From the NCBI GenBank assembly GCA_035480955.1, contig DATIHF010000051.1, forward strand, positions 1-14,299: 14,299 nucleotides of DNA, in the 5' to 3' direction. Below the pieces are notes generated by a model, which was not told where the DNA came from, ran no database searches, and saw only the letters and a list, made by a program, of their open reading frames with translations. This document shows positions 1 through 6,261 of the stretch, one piece after another. This stretch comes from DATIHF01 sp035480955. Lineage in GTDB: Bacteria; Patescibacteriota; Microgenomatia; Woykebacterales; RBG-16-39-9b. Positions within the stretch are counted from its first letter, which is position 1. Every line of letters starts with the position of its first letter. The position numbers and the translations under genes are program-made.

Positions 1-2
1 AT

Positions 3-31
3 TTGACTTTCTAGGTTTAAATCTATATAAT
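3..31 (+). promoter_or_regulatory. sigma70-type promoter of the RRM gene
   Basis: TTGACT (3-8), a 17-nt spacer and a perfect TATAAT (26-31) predict a start near position 38, giving a 5' leader of about 124 nt before the RRM start codon. A 9-bp inverted repeat, ACTTTCTAG (6-14) and CTAGAAAGT (64-72), flanks the -10 and start region and could be operator-like. A long leader is unusual here, because most other promoters in the window lie directly on the start codon. Confidence 0.75.
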
Positions 32-161
32 AAACTCTGCAAGTGTAAGTTGTAAGGTGAAAACTAGAAAGTGTAGATGACCTCTCCCCTTTTAGAAATT
101 TCCCAAAAAACCGATTACTTGTCTTTATTAAAAAATTCCGCTTTAGGAGGCGGTTAGACAA

Positions 162-425
162 ATGTCTAAGAAACTTTTCGTAGGAAATCTCCCCTACACG
201 GTCAATGACCAAGCTTTAGGAGACGCCTTTGCTAGCTACAGCCCAGCTTCAGCTAACGTCGTGAATGACAAATTCACCGGCCGAAGCCGAGGTTTCGGTT
301 TCGTCGAAATCGAAGATGACGCAGCTGCTACAAAAGCAATCGAAGAGATGAACGGCAAAGAAGTAGAAGGCCGTGCACTCGTCGTTAACGAGGCTCGTCC
401 TCGTGAAGAGCGACCAAGAAACTAA
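162..425 (+). CDS. single-domain RRM RNA-binding protein
   Basis: This 87-aa protein is essentially one RNA recognition motif. RNP2 is LFVGNL (residues 5-10) and RNP1 is RGFGFVEI (43-50), with the aromatic residues that stack on RNA in place. The tail after residue 78 is short, basic and acidic (RPREERPRN), without the glycine-rich extension of some cyanobacterial Rbp proteins. The family binds single-stranded RNA in the cytoplasm and in cyanobacteria is often cold-induced; the role here is inferred only. ATG 162 is supported by a strong AGGAGG (145-150). That Shine-Dalgarno sits between CCGC (138-141) and GCGG (150-153), which can pair and partly hide it. A 26-codon open frame (77-157) lies in the leader and ends 4 nt before the start. 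Family assignment is near certain, function is not. Confidence 0.93.
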   Translation: MSKKLFVGNLPYTVNDQALGDAFASYSPASANVVNDKFTGRSRGFGFVEIEDDAAATKAIEEMNGKEVEGRALVVNEARPREERPRN

Positions 426-437
426 GTTTTAGTTTCT
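417..437 (+). repeat. AT-rich hairpin over the RRM stop codon
   Basis: AGAAACTAA (417-425), a GTT loop and TTAGTTTCT (429-437) form a perfect 9-bp inverted repeat whose left arm contains the TAA stop. No T-tract follows, so it is at best a 3'-end stabiliser or a weak terminator. Confidence 0.5.
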
Positions 438-467
438 ACCTGCCCACTGCTCAAATAGTGTTAACCC

Positions 468-496
468 TTTACTCTCAGAAGTAATTCTCATAAAAT
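468..496 (+). promoter_or_regulatory. promoter for the CMP-kinase-like gene
   Basis: TTTACT (468-473), 17 nt, then TAAAAT (491-496). The predicted start of transcription is about 503, two bases before ATG 505. This implies an almost leaderless mRNA and argues against the upstream TTG at 499 as start codon. Confidence 0.55.
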
Positions 497-504
497 TATT
501 GCCA

Positions 505-1044
505 ATGAAGTTTAGAAATATAGTTGTGGCAGGTGATGTCGGAACTGGTACATCTACCCTTGCTCATTCTCTAGCCGACAAATTCGGTTGGAAATACATT
601 GCCGCGGGCGATTTTTTTAGAAATTACGCCAAAGAACACAATATCCCTCTCTGGAATAAAGAAGCAATTCCCGATGATTTTGATAAAGAAGTTGATGATC
701 AATTGACTAACAAACTAAAAGAGGAATCAGGCTGGGTAGTGGATTCACACTACGCTGGTTGGTTTCTGCGTGAAGATCCTCAGGTTTTTCGAATTTTACT
801 AACGTGTGATCGAAAGGTTGCAACCCAAAGGATGCAGCAGCGCGACCATACTCATGAAGAGACCAGCGAAGAAATCGAAAAAAGACGCGCTGGACTCTAT
901 GCCAAATTTAAAAAACTCTACAGTGACGACAATTACGAAGATCCGAAGTTTTATGACCTGGTAATTGATACAACCAACACAACTGCTGAGGAAACCCTAA
1001 ATCAAGCTTTCGACCAACTCAAAAATAAAGAAGGACTACCCTAA
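505..1044 (+). CDS. archaeal-type cytidylate kinase-like NMP kinase
   Basis: This 179-aa P-loop kinase probably phosphorylates CMP or dCMP with ATP in the cytoplasm, feeding pyrimidine nucleotide synthesis. The phosphate loop is GDVGTGTST (residues 10-18): the usual Lys of GxxxxGK is Thr, a variant I recall in the archaeal CMP kinase family (GTGTTT-like loops). AAGDFFR (33-39) matches the NMP-site SAGDIFR of that family. VVDSHYAGWFL (78-88) matches its VIEGRLAGW segment, and an Arg/acid-rich lid follows (109-135). The length fits the family. The frame opens at TTG 499, but ATG 505 is preferred because the promoter would start transcription at about 503; there is no Shine-Dalgarno. Its TAA overlaps the stop codon of the convergent HAD gene. 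Substrate could be another small nucleotide or metabolite. Confidence 0.7.
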   Translation: MKFRNIVVAGDVGTGTSTLAHSLADKFGWKYIAAGDFFRNYAKEHNIPLWNKEAIPDDFDKEVDDQLTNKLKEESGWVVDSHYAGWFLREDPQVFRILLTCDRKVATQRMQQRDHTHEETSEEIEKRRAGLYAKFKKLYSDDNYEDPKFYDLVIDTTNTTAEETLNQAFDQLKNKEGLP

Positions 1045-1053
1045 GATAGTCCT
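1020..1053 (-). terminator. intrinsic terminator of the HAD gene, overlapping both stops
   Basis: AGGACTA (1032-1038) pairs with TAGTCCT (1047-1053) across an 8-nt loop containing the stop codons of both convergent genes. Read on the minus strand the hairpin is followed by TTCTTTATTTTT, a good U-rich tail. On the plus strand the next bases are AAAAAG, so termination should be mainly for the HAD transcript. Confidence 0.6.
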
Positions 1054-1703
1054 AAAAAGTTGCTATTTACGATGTCAGTCAACGAATAAAACAGATGATC
1101 TGGCTCCTCGTTCATCAATCTCACACTATCCATATATCCAGTGGCGATCCCGGCTGAAATAACGCCAGCAAGTTTTGCGGCTCTGATATCGTAGATTGTG
1201 TCTCCAACATACATTACGGAATTTTCATTGTCGACTCCAAGACGATCCATGATCGAGCGAATTCCGATTGTTTTGTCATGACAATCTCCACTTATCGGGT
1301 CAAAATAGAATTGCAGCCCAAATGACTCTGCTTCGCTTTGGACATGTCTCTCCGGATGAGAACTCAAAACCGCCAACTTAATTGCCTGTGAAGCAAGGTT
1401 TTTGAAAGCTTCCGTCGCATCCTCGTAAACAGTTGGTGAAATTCCCTTTTCCTTTACGTATTCCACTGCAGAAGTGTAAATTGCCTGGAGCTCTTCTTTC
1501 GTTCCCAACAAACCCATTTCCTTGAAGGCTTCTGGAGCAGTCAGTTTGATATTGGCCAGAAACTCAGCGAAGTCAATTGGCGGATAGCCATGGTCTTCTC
1601 TCACTCTCATATTGGCTTGGTAGACCATTTGTCGATCGTCACTGATTGTCCCACTCCAATCAAAGATTATTGTGGTGACAGGTTGGCTGCCGTTGTGTCC
1701 CAC
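1041..1703 (-). CDS. HAD-superfamily hydrolase with atypical motif I
   Basis: This 220-aa protein has a Rossmannoid HAD core with an inserted helical cap. Motif I is DWSGT (D15-T19), motif II VLSS (112-115), motif III K144, and motif IV GDTIYD (167-172). The nucleophile D15 is present, but the usual general acid two residues later is Ser (DxS instead of DxD), as in the Ala variant DWAGT of phosphonoacetaldehyde hydrolases. This could shift chemistry away from ordinary phosphomonoester hydrolysis. The overall layout otherwise resembles phosphoglycolate-phosphatase-like HADs. The start is GTG 1703, fixed by a full AGGAGGTG (minus strand, 1708-1715). No convincing promoter was found in the divergent gap 1704-1809. 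The substrate cannot be read from sequence. Confidence 0.85.
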   Translation of the reverse strand: MGHNGSQPVTTIIFDWSGTISDDRQMVYQANMRVREDHGYPPIDFAEFLANIKLTAPEAFKEMGLLGTKEELQAIYTSAVEYVKEKGISPTVYEDATEAFKNLASQAIKLAVLSSHPERHVQSEAESFGLQFYFDPISGDCHDKTIGIRSIMDRLGVDNENSVMYVGDTIYDIRAAKLAGVISAGIATGYMDSVRLMNEEPDHLFYSLTDIVNSNFLGLS

Positions 1704-1775
1704 AGACCACCTCCTACAAGAGAAAATATTAACCTAGAGTAAGAAATTTGAGAAGTAGTACAAAAGAGATCATTA

Positions 1776-1803
1776 TTGAAAATATGCTTACAAGTATTAC
1801 AAT
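1776..1803 (+). promoter_or_regulatory. promoter predicting a leaderless mRNA
   Basis: TTGAAA (1776-1781), 16 nt, TACAAT (1798-1803). Position +1 falls on base 1810, the A of the ATG of the next gene, which has no Shine-Dalgarno. Confidence 0.55.
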
Positions 1804-1809
1804 TAAATA

Positions 1810-2154
1810 ATGAGTAAGACTCCCATTTTTGTCTGGATTACTGCGGCAATTGTTTTTATTTTGTTTGCGATAACTGTTTATTTCCTTTTTATAAACCCAA
1901 CTGAACCAATCACTATTAATTTCGGGGTAGTAATTGCCGGTTTATTTATTTTTGCCTCCTTCTTTTTGTTAGGTTATCTTATGAGGAAATTTGGCAATCC
2001 ACTTATCAAGATTGCAATATTACTCTTGTATCTGCTAATTATTTACCTATCTATTGGTCAATTCAGAGATGTCAGGTACTTTATTTGTCAGCACACGAGG
2101 TTCCAAAGCCAGGATTTTGATCCAGGAGAAAATCCCTGTCTGAAAAATAATTAA
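1810..2154 (+). CDS. small three-helix membrane protein, unknown
   Basis: I do not recognise this 114-aa protein. It has three hydrophobic stretches at about 7-27, 37-57 and 64-82, then a polar tail of about 32 residues with two cysteines (C93, C110), which could form a disulfide if the tail is outside. Basic residues after helix 2 (RKFGNP, 59-64) put that loop probably on the cytoplasmic side, leaving the tail probably outside. It is monocistronic by context, with its own promoter. Its stop codon lies 2 nt from the hppA stop, and an A/T hairpin (2145-2162) covers both. Real coding is supported by the clean promoter-start arrangement and the membrane topology; function is unknown. Confidence 0.7.
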   Translation: MSKTPIFVWITAAIVFILFAITVYFLFINPTEPITINFGVVIAGLFIFASFFLLGYLMRKFGNPLIKIAILLLYLLIIYLSIGQFRDVRYFICQHTRFQSQDFDPGENPCLKNN

Positions 2155-2162
2155 GATTATTT
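2145..2162. repeat. A/T hairpin between convergent stop codons
   Basis: AAATAAT (2145-2151), a TAAG loop and ATTATTT (2156-2162) form a perfect 7-bp palindrome containing the stop codons of the small membrane gene and hppA. With no G-C pairs it would be a weak bidirectional terminator at best. Confidence 0.4.
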
Positions 2163-4151
2163 GAGAAACGGAACTAGAAGCAAAGCGACGATATTGATAA
2201 CTTTAATCATTGGATTGATAGCTGGACCTGCCGTATCTTTATAAGGATCCCCAACTGTGTCTCCGGTGACTGCCGCTTTGTGAGCCTCCGACCCCTTACC
2301 ACCATAATTTCCCTCTTCAATATATTTTTTGGCATTGTCCCAGGCGGCTCCGCCGGTGGTCATAGAGATCGCTACAAAGAGTCCTGAGACTAAGCTTCCT
2401 ATTAGTAGACCACCGAGAGCGGCTGGACCCAGAAAATAGCCAACCAAAACTGGTACCACAACCGGGAGGAGTGCGGGAACAATCATCTCTCGCTGTGCCG
2501 CGGCAGTAACGATCGCGACTGCTTTCGCATAGTCTGGCTTGGCTTTCCCTTCCATGATGCCTTTAATTTCCTTAAATTGACGGCGTACCTCAGTCACTAC
2601 TGCTCCCGCGGCTTTGCCAACTGCTTCCATCGCCAGCGCCCCGAAGAAATACGGGAGCGCCGCGCCAATGAAAATCCCGACGATTACTTTGGAATCAGAA
2701 AGGACAAAACTCACTTGATGACCCAAGGCCGAGAGCTCTTGCGAGTAAGAGGAGAAAAGTACCAGGGCCGCCAGTCCAGCTGAGGCGATCGCGTAACCTT
2801 TAGTAACCGCTTTGGTGGTATTTCCTACTGCATCGAGTGCATCAGTGATCTCTCTTACGTTGTCAGGCAGAGCGGACATCTCCGCGATTCCACCGGCGTT
2901 GTCGGTGATGGGACCAAAAGCATCAATGGCGACGACAATTCCCGTCATCGAGAGCATTGAGACTGCGGCAATCGCGATACCATAGAGACCGGCAAGATTG
3001 TAGGAGAGCAAAGTGGCGGCAACGATCAAAAGTATTGGGGCGAGAGTAGATTTCATCGAAACCGCGAGCCCAGCGATCACATTGGTCCCATGCCCTGTGG
3101 TTGAGGCATTGGCAATTGCTTTCACAGACCCGAAGTTTTTCGAGGTGTAAAACTCAGTGATGACAACCATTCCAAGAGTTACGACCAGTCCAACCAAAGT
3201 ACAGTAAAACAAATTAGCCACTTGAGAGTTGCCGGACCAGAAATAGTTGGTCACAAAGTAAAAACCAATTGCAGCCAAAATACCTGACGCGATCAAACCT
3301 TGGTAAAGTGCCCTCATTATTCCGTTACCAGAAAGTCTGACAGCAAAAGTTCCCAAAACAGAGGCAATGATTGAGATCCCTCCCAGTGCTAGAGGGTAGA
3401 TGATGACGCTTTTGTCACCATCAAAAACTAGAGCTCCCAAAAGCATCGCGGCGATTGAGGTCACCGCGTAAGTTTCAAACAAATCCGCCGCCATTCCCGC
3501 ATCATCTCCGACATTATCCCCCACGTTGTCAGCAATCACCGCTGGATTGCGTGGGTCGTCTTCTGGAATTCCTGCTTCTACTTTTCCGACAAGGTCAGCT
3601 CCCACGTCAGCTCCTTTGGTGAAAATTCCTCCACCGAGTCGTGCAAAAACAGAAATCAAAGAGGAACCAAAGCCAAGCCCAATCAGAGCTTTAACATCTC
3701 CGGTCAAATAATAAAATCCGGAAACACTAATGAGTGCGAGCCCAACCACCATCAATCCAGTGACGGCTCCCCCTTTGAATGCAATATCGAGTGCTTTCCC
3801 TAAACCAGAACGGGCTCCCTCGGCAGTACGCACATTAGCCCGCACCGCAACACTCATACCGATGTATCCTGCGGCCGCAGAGGCAATTGCGCCCACGGCA
3901 AACCCAAGGGCGGTGACTGAGCCGATAAAAACCCAGAGAATTAGAAAAATGATGACCCCGACGATGGCGACTACAGAATACTGTCGTTTTAAGTAAGCGG
4001 CGGCACCCTCTTGGATTGCTTTGGAAATTTCAACCATTTTCTGGTTGCCATTTTTTTGACGCAAAATCCAAAAAGTTAAAACTAGCGCGTAGACTATCGA
4101 GAGTGCGCCAGCGACCATTATCCAAAGTAAAATTTGACTGTTGCTTAGCAT
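2157..4151 (-). CDS. hppA: proton-pumping membrane pyrophosphatase, K+-independent type
   Basis: This 664-aa integral membrane protein with about 16 helices couples hydrolysis of pyrophosphate to H+ export across the cytoplasmic membrane. Signature sites are DVGADLVGKVE (182-192), GDNVGDDAGMAADLFE (211-226), DNAGGIAEM (417-425) and, near the C-terminus, AVTGDTVGDPYKDTAGP (about 628-644). The subclass position is in GNTTKAVTKG (443-452): Lys (K447) marks the K+-independent class, where K+-dependent enzymes carry Ala. That class pumps protons; Na+ pumps are K+-dependent. Length is normal and all signatures are intact. The start ATG 4151 has no Shine-Dalgarno; the promoter would leave a 12-nt leader. 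In a small fermentative cell it would recover energy from PPi made by biosynthesis, including PPi released by the neighbouring metK. That link is an inference. Confidence 0.97.
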   Translation of the reverse strand: MLSNSQILLWIMVAGALSIVYALVLTFWILRQKNGNQKMVEISKAIQEGAAAYLKRQYSVVAIVGVIIFLILWVFIGSVTALGFAVGAIASAAAGYIGMSVAVRANVRTAEGARSGLGKALDIAFKGGAVTGLMVVGLALISVSGFYYLTGDVKALIGLGFGSSLISVFARLGGGIFTKGADVGADLVGKVEAGIPEDDPRNPAVIADNVGDNVGDDAGMAADLFETYAVTSIAAMLLGALVFDGDKSVIIYPLALGGISIIASVLGTFAVRLSGNGIMRALYQGLIASGILAAIGFYFVTNYFWSGNSQVANLFYCTLVGLVVTLGMVVITEFYTSKNFGSVKAIANASTTGHGTNVIAGLAVSMKSTLAPILLIVAATLLSYNLAGLYGIAIAAVSMLSMTGIVVAIDAFGPITDNAGGIAEMSALPDNVREITDALDAVGNTTKAVTKGYAIASAGLAALVLFSSYSQELSALGHQVSFVLSDSKVIVGIFIGAALPYFFGALAMEAVGKAAGAVVTEVRRQFKEIKGIMEGKAKPDYAKAVAIVTAAAQREMIVPALLPVVVPVLVGYFLGPAALGGLLIGSLVSGLFVAISMTTGGAAWDNAKKYIEEGNYGGKGSEAHKAAVTGDTVGDPYKDTAGPAINPMIKVINIVALLLVPFLK

Positions 4152-4169
4152 AATTTTATCAATTAGCGA

Positions 4170-4198
4170 ATTCTACCTTAAAACTGTTTCCTTGACAA
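4170..4198 (-). promoter_or_regulatory. hppA promoter, sharing its -35 with metK
   Basis: On the minus strand TTGTCA (4193-4198), 17 nt, TAGAAT (4170-4175), with a predicted start near 4163. The -35 hexamer is the complement of the metK -35 on the same bases, so the two promoters cannot both be occupied at once. Confidence 0.65.
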
Positions 4199-4221
4199 TA
4201 CTGAGAGTCTTTATTAATAAT
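4192..4221 (+). promoter_or_regulatory. metK promoter
   Basis: A perfect TTGACA (4192-4197), 18 nt and AATAAT (4216-4221) predict a start near 4228, about ten bases before the riboswitch aptamer. Confidence 0.7.
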
Positions 4222-4238
4222 AGTACTAGCGGAAACGC

Positions 4239-4323
4239 TGTATCAAGAGTCTCCTATTCAAAAGGAGCGGCAACCCTACACAGAAGGGTGCCAAAAACGA
4301 TACGCCCGAAAGGGAAAGTGTGT
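4239..4323 (+). promoter_or_regulatory. SAM riboswitch aptamer (SAM-I/SAM-IV superfamily)
   Basis: P1 is UGUAUC (4239-4244) with GAUACG (4299-4304). It is followed by the conserved AAGAG, a short P2 (CTCCT 4251-4255 with AGGAG 4263-4267), and P3 formed by GGC-A-ACCCT (4269-4277) with AGGGTGCC (4285-4292). This includes the SAM-core signatures GGCAACC and GGTGCC. There is no SAM-I P4 inside P1. Instead a hairpin CCC-GAAA-GGG (4305-4314) follows P1, and the P3 loop ACACA (4278-4282) can pair with TGTGT (4319-4323), the topology I associate with SAM-IV and SAM-I/IV. P2 is short with no obvious kink-turn. Location directly before metK supports SAM sensing. Exact subclass needs a covariance model. 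Confidence 0.85.
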
Positions 4324-4331
4324 AAACTTTG

Positions 4332-4362
4332 ACACTTCTTTCGGGGAGTGTTTTTGCTTTTT
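4332..4362 (+). terminator. riboswitch expression-platform terminator
   Basis: ACACTTCT (4332-4339), a TTCG tetraloop (4340-4343) and GGGAGTGT (4344-4351) form an 8-bp stem with G-U pairs, followed by TTTTGCTTTTT. A competing antiterminator pairs CCCGAAAG (4305-4312) and AAGTGT (4316-4321) with ACACTTCTTTCGGG (4332-4345). Its 5' strand is the same RNA used by P4 and the pseudoknot when SAM is bound. Bound aptamer therefore frees the terminator: SAM turns metK off. Confidence 0.8.
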
Positions 4363-4385
4363 AGAACTTAGTTTAAGGAGGATTT

Positions 4386-5489
4386 ATGTACAAACAATTT
4401 ACTTCAGAATCTGTTGCCGCTGGTCACCCGGACAAAATCTGCGATCGTATCTCCGATGCTCTGCTAGACGAAGCCCTCAGACAAGACCCCAAGTCTCACA
4501 CGGGCATTGAGACTTTTGTGACTAGTGACTTTGTCTTAGTCGGCGGCGAAATAAAAAGCAATGCCAAAATCTCCTATGAAAAAATAGTGAGGGAAACCAT
4601 CAGAAAACTCGGCTATACTGACCCGAGTTTTCACTTTACTGATAAAGCCAAGGTACAAATCCTCGTCCATCACCAAAGTAATGATATTGCAGTTGGAGTC
4701 GACTCCGGCGGCGCCGGAGACCAAGGAATGATGTTTGGCTTTGCGACCAACCACACTAAAGAGCTGATGCCCCTACCCATCTCAATTGCCCACCGGCTCA
4801 CTCAAACTCTTGACCAAGTTCGTGAAAAAAACCTAATCCCCTACCTTCGCCCGGACGGCAAGAGTGAGGTGAATGTACTTTATGAAAAAGGCAAACCAAC
4901 AAAAGTGGAAAAGGTCGTCTTAGCCAGCGCCCATAAACCAAAGATCACCAATGAGCAAATCAAAGAAGATTTGTATAGAGTAGTTGTGGTACCAGTCCTC
5001 GAGGAATTTGGCTACAGCATTTCCAAAAAAGATTTGATCGTAAACGGCACTGGTATCTGGACTATTCCCGGACCTACCTCAGATGCTGGTCTGACTGGTC
5101 GCAAGATCGTCGTTGACGCCTATGGTGGTTATGGACGGGCTGGAGGAGGGGCTTTTTCTGGCAAAGACCCTACGAAAGTTGACCGCTCGGCTGCCTACGC
5201 CGCCCGCTATATTGCCAAGAATATTGTGGCCGCAAAACTTGCAGATAGTGTTGAGGTCCAGATTGCCTATGTTATTGGTCAAAAAGAGCCTCTAACCAAA
5301 GCGATTGAGACTTTTGGAACTGAAAAGAAAAAACTTTCAGTAATTGAAGATTTTGCCTGGAACCTGCTTAGTCTTTCGGTTCCTAAAATTATTGAGACTC
5401 TGGAGTTGCAACAGCCGATTTATGCAGCGACTTCCGCCTACGGACATTTTGGGCGAGATAGTTTTCCCTGGGAAAAGTTGACAATCTGA
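4386..5489 (+). CDS. metK: S-adenosylmethionine synthase
   Basis: This 367-aa cytoplasmic enzyme makes S-adenosylmethionine from methionine and ATP, releasing phosphate and pyrophosphate. Signatures visible: SESVAAGHPDKICDRISDA (7-25) with H14 and D16 of the active site; GAGDQGMMFG (109-118), the ATP-binding motif; DAGLTGRK (233-240); GGGAFSGKDPTKVDRSA (253-269), the phosphate-binding loop; and a C-terminal YGHFGR. It is slightly shorter than the usual 380-400 residues, mostly in loops, and no key motif is missing. ATG 4386 has a strong AAGGAGG (4375-4381). Expression is predicted to be shut off by SAM through the upstream riboswitch. The next genes begin 90 nt downstream after a weak hairpin, so some read-through into them is possible. 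Confidence 0.98.
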   Translation: MYKQFTSESVAAGHPDKICDRISDALLDEALRQDPKSHTGIETFVTSDFVLVGGEIKSNAKISYEKIVRETIRKLGYTDPSFHFTDKAKVQILVHHQSNDIAVGVDSGGAGDQGMMFGFATNHTKELMPLPISIAHRLTQTLDQVREKNLIPYLRPDGKSEVNVLYEKGKPTKVEKVVLASAHKPKITNEQIKEDLYRVVVVPVLEEFGYSISKKDLIVNGTGIWTIPGPTSDAGLTGRKIVVDAYGGYGRAGGGAFSGKDPTKVDRSAAYAARYIAKNIVAAKLADSVEVQIAYVIGQKEPLTKAIETFGTEKKKLSVIEDFAWNLLSLSVPKIIETLELQQPIYAATSAYGHFGRDSFPWEKLTI

Positions 5490-5494
5490 GGCCG

Positions 5495-5511
5495 CTATCT
5501 TAGACTGATAG
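5495..5511 (+). terminator. weak hairpin after metK
   Basis: CTATC (5495-5499) pairs with GATAG (5507-5511) over a 7-nt loop. The following sequence is only moderately T-rich, so termination would be leaky. The gap 5490-5579 holds no other clear signal except the AGGAG at 5567-5571. Confidence 0.3.
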
Positions 5512-5579
5512 TTAAACTTGTAATGTTTTTATATTTCTTTACTCACTGCTCAAAATATTTTTATGCAGGAGTAATTTAG

Positions 5580-6236
5580 GTGACACTACAGGACAGCCTC
5601 AATACATTAGATAATTCCTTGACAACCAATTTTCAACAGCTTTCTCATTTTTTCGTGCCCACCCTTTTGGCAATTTTAGTTTTTGTCTTAGGGATAATAG
5701 TTGCTTCATTACTGACTCTAATCTGGAAAAGCATTTCTGATTTTCTCAGTCTGGAAAAAACTCTTTCGAAAAACTCAAACTACCAAAGTTTGGAAAAAGC
5801 CAACCAAAACCTCTCCCTAACCAATTTTGTTAGTGTTTTGCTCTGGTGGGTTACCATCTTACTATTTTCCCTTGGAGCAGTCGAGCTTGCCGGTTTTAGT
5901 AATTCGAACAAAATACTGGGGAGCTTTTGGAACTTTTTACCCAAATTTGCTAGCGCGTTTGCAATACTATTTTTGGGTCTAGTTTTCTCCTACCTAGTTT
6001 ATTTAGCCTTTTTGGCAATTGGGACCCTCAGTAAACTTCCGTTCGCAAAGCTTTTGGCGACTGTCTCAGGTGCTGTTATAATTATTTTTAGCAGCAGTGT
6101 TTCTCTGTTTGCTCTCGGCCTGAATCAAAATACCGTAATGGTGATTGGTCTAGCGGTGCTGACTGCGGCAACACTAGCGTTTGGTTTAGGTACTCGGGCT
6201 CAGGTAGAAAGATTTTTAAAAGAAATAAGAAATTAA
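5580..6236 (+). CDS. TM-helix (MscS-associated) membrane protein, copy 1
   Basis: This 218-aa protein has about five hydrophobic helices (25-48, 82-104, 122-146, 156-179, 184-204). The final helix is followed by FGLGTRAQVERFLKEIR, the ending typical of the conserved TM-helix repeat family found in CmpX-like and MscS-associated proteins. It lacks a soluble MscS beta domain. Likely role: a small channel or membrane-stress protein in the cytoplasmic membrane, inferred from family only. GTG 5580 is set by AGGAG (5567-5571). It lies in tandem with a paralogue 25 nt downstream, almost certainly one operon. Compared with copy 2 the terminal FGLGG has become FGLGT, the N-terminal region is more polar, and the second helix region has diverged strongly. 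Confidence 0.75.
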   Translation: MTLQDSLNTLDNSLTTNFQQLSHFFVPTLLAILVFVLGIIVASLLTLIWKSISDFLSLEKTLSKNSNYQSLEKANQNLSLTNFVSVLLWWVTILLFSLGAVELAGFSNSNKILGSFWNFLPKFASAFAILFLGLVFSYLVYLAFLAIGTLSKLPFAKLLATVSGAVIIIFSSSVSLFALGLNQNTVMVIGLAVLTAATLAFGLGTRAQVERFLKEIRN

Positions 6237-6261
6237 TTTTTTGAAAGGTGGTGAAAAAAAT

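Noticed and set aside
445..455. 11-mer CACTGCTCAAA also found at 5544-5554
   Set aside because: Several chance 11-mer repeats are expected in a 14-kb window and the contexts differ.
499..504. TTG start two codons upstream of the CMP kinase ATG
   Set aside because: It lies upstream of the predicted transcript start (about 503) and has no ribosome site; ATG 505 begins the conserved strand.
3526..3996. Plus-strand open frames inside hppA
   Set aside because: They mirror the codon bias of hppA on the opposite strand, have low-complexity composition and no ribosome sites.
5563..5574. Tiny frame ATG CAG GAG TAA before the first TM-helix gene
   Set aside because: Three codons that simply contain the Shine-Dalgarno; no support for translation.
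6241..6261. TTG 6241 as start of the second TM-helix gene
   Set aside because: No Shine-Dalgarno precedes it, while AAGGTGGT is well placed for TTG 6262.
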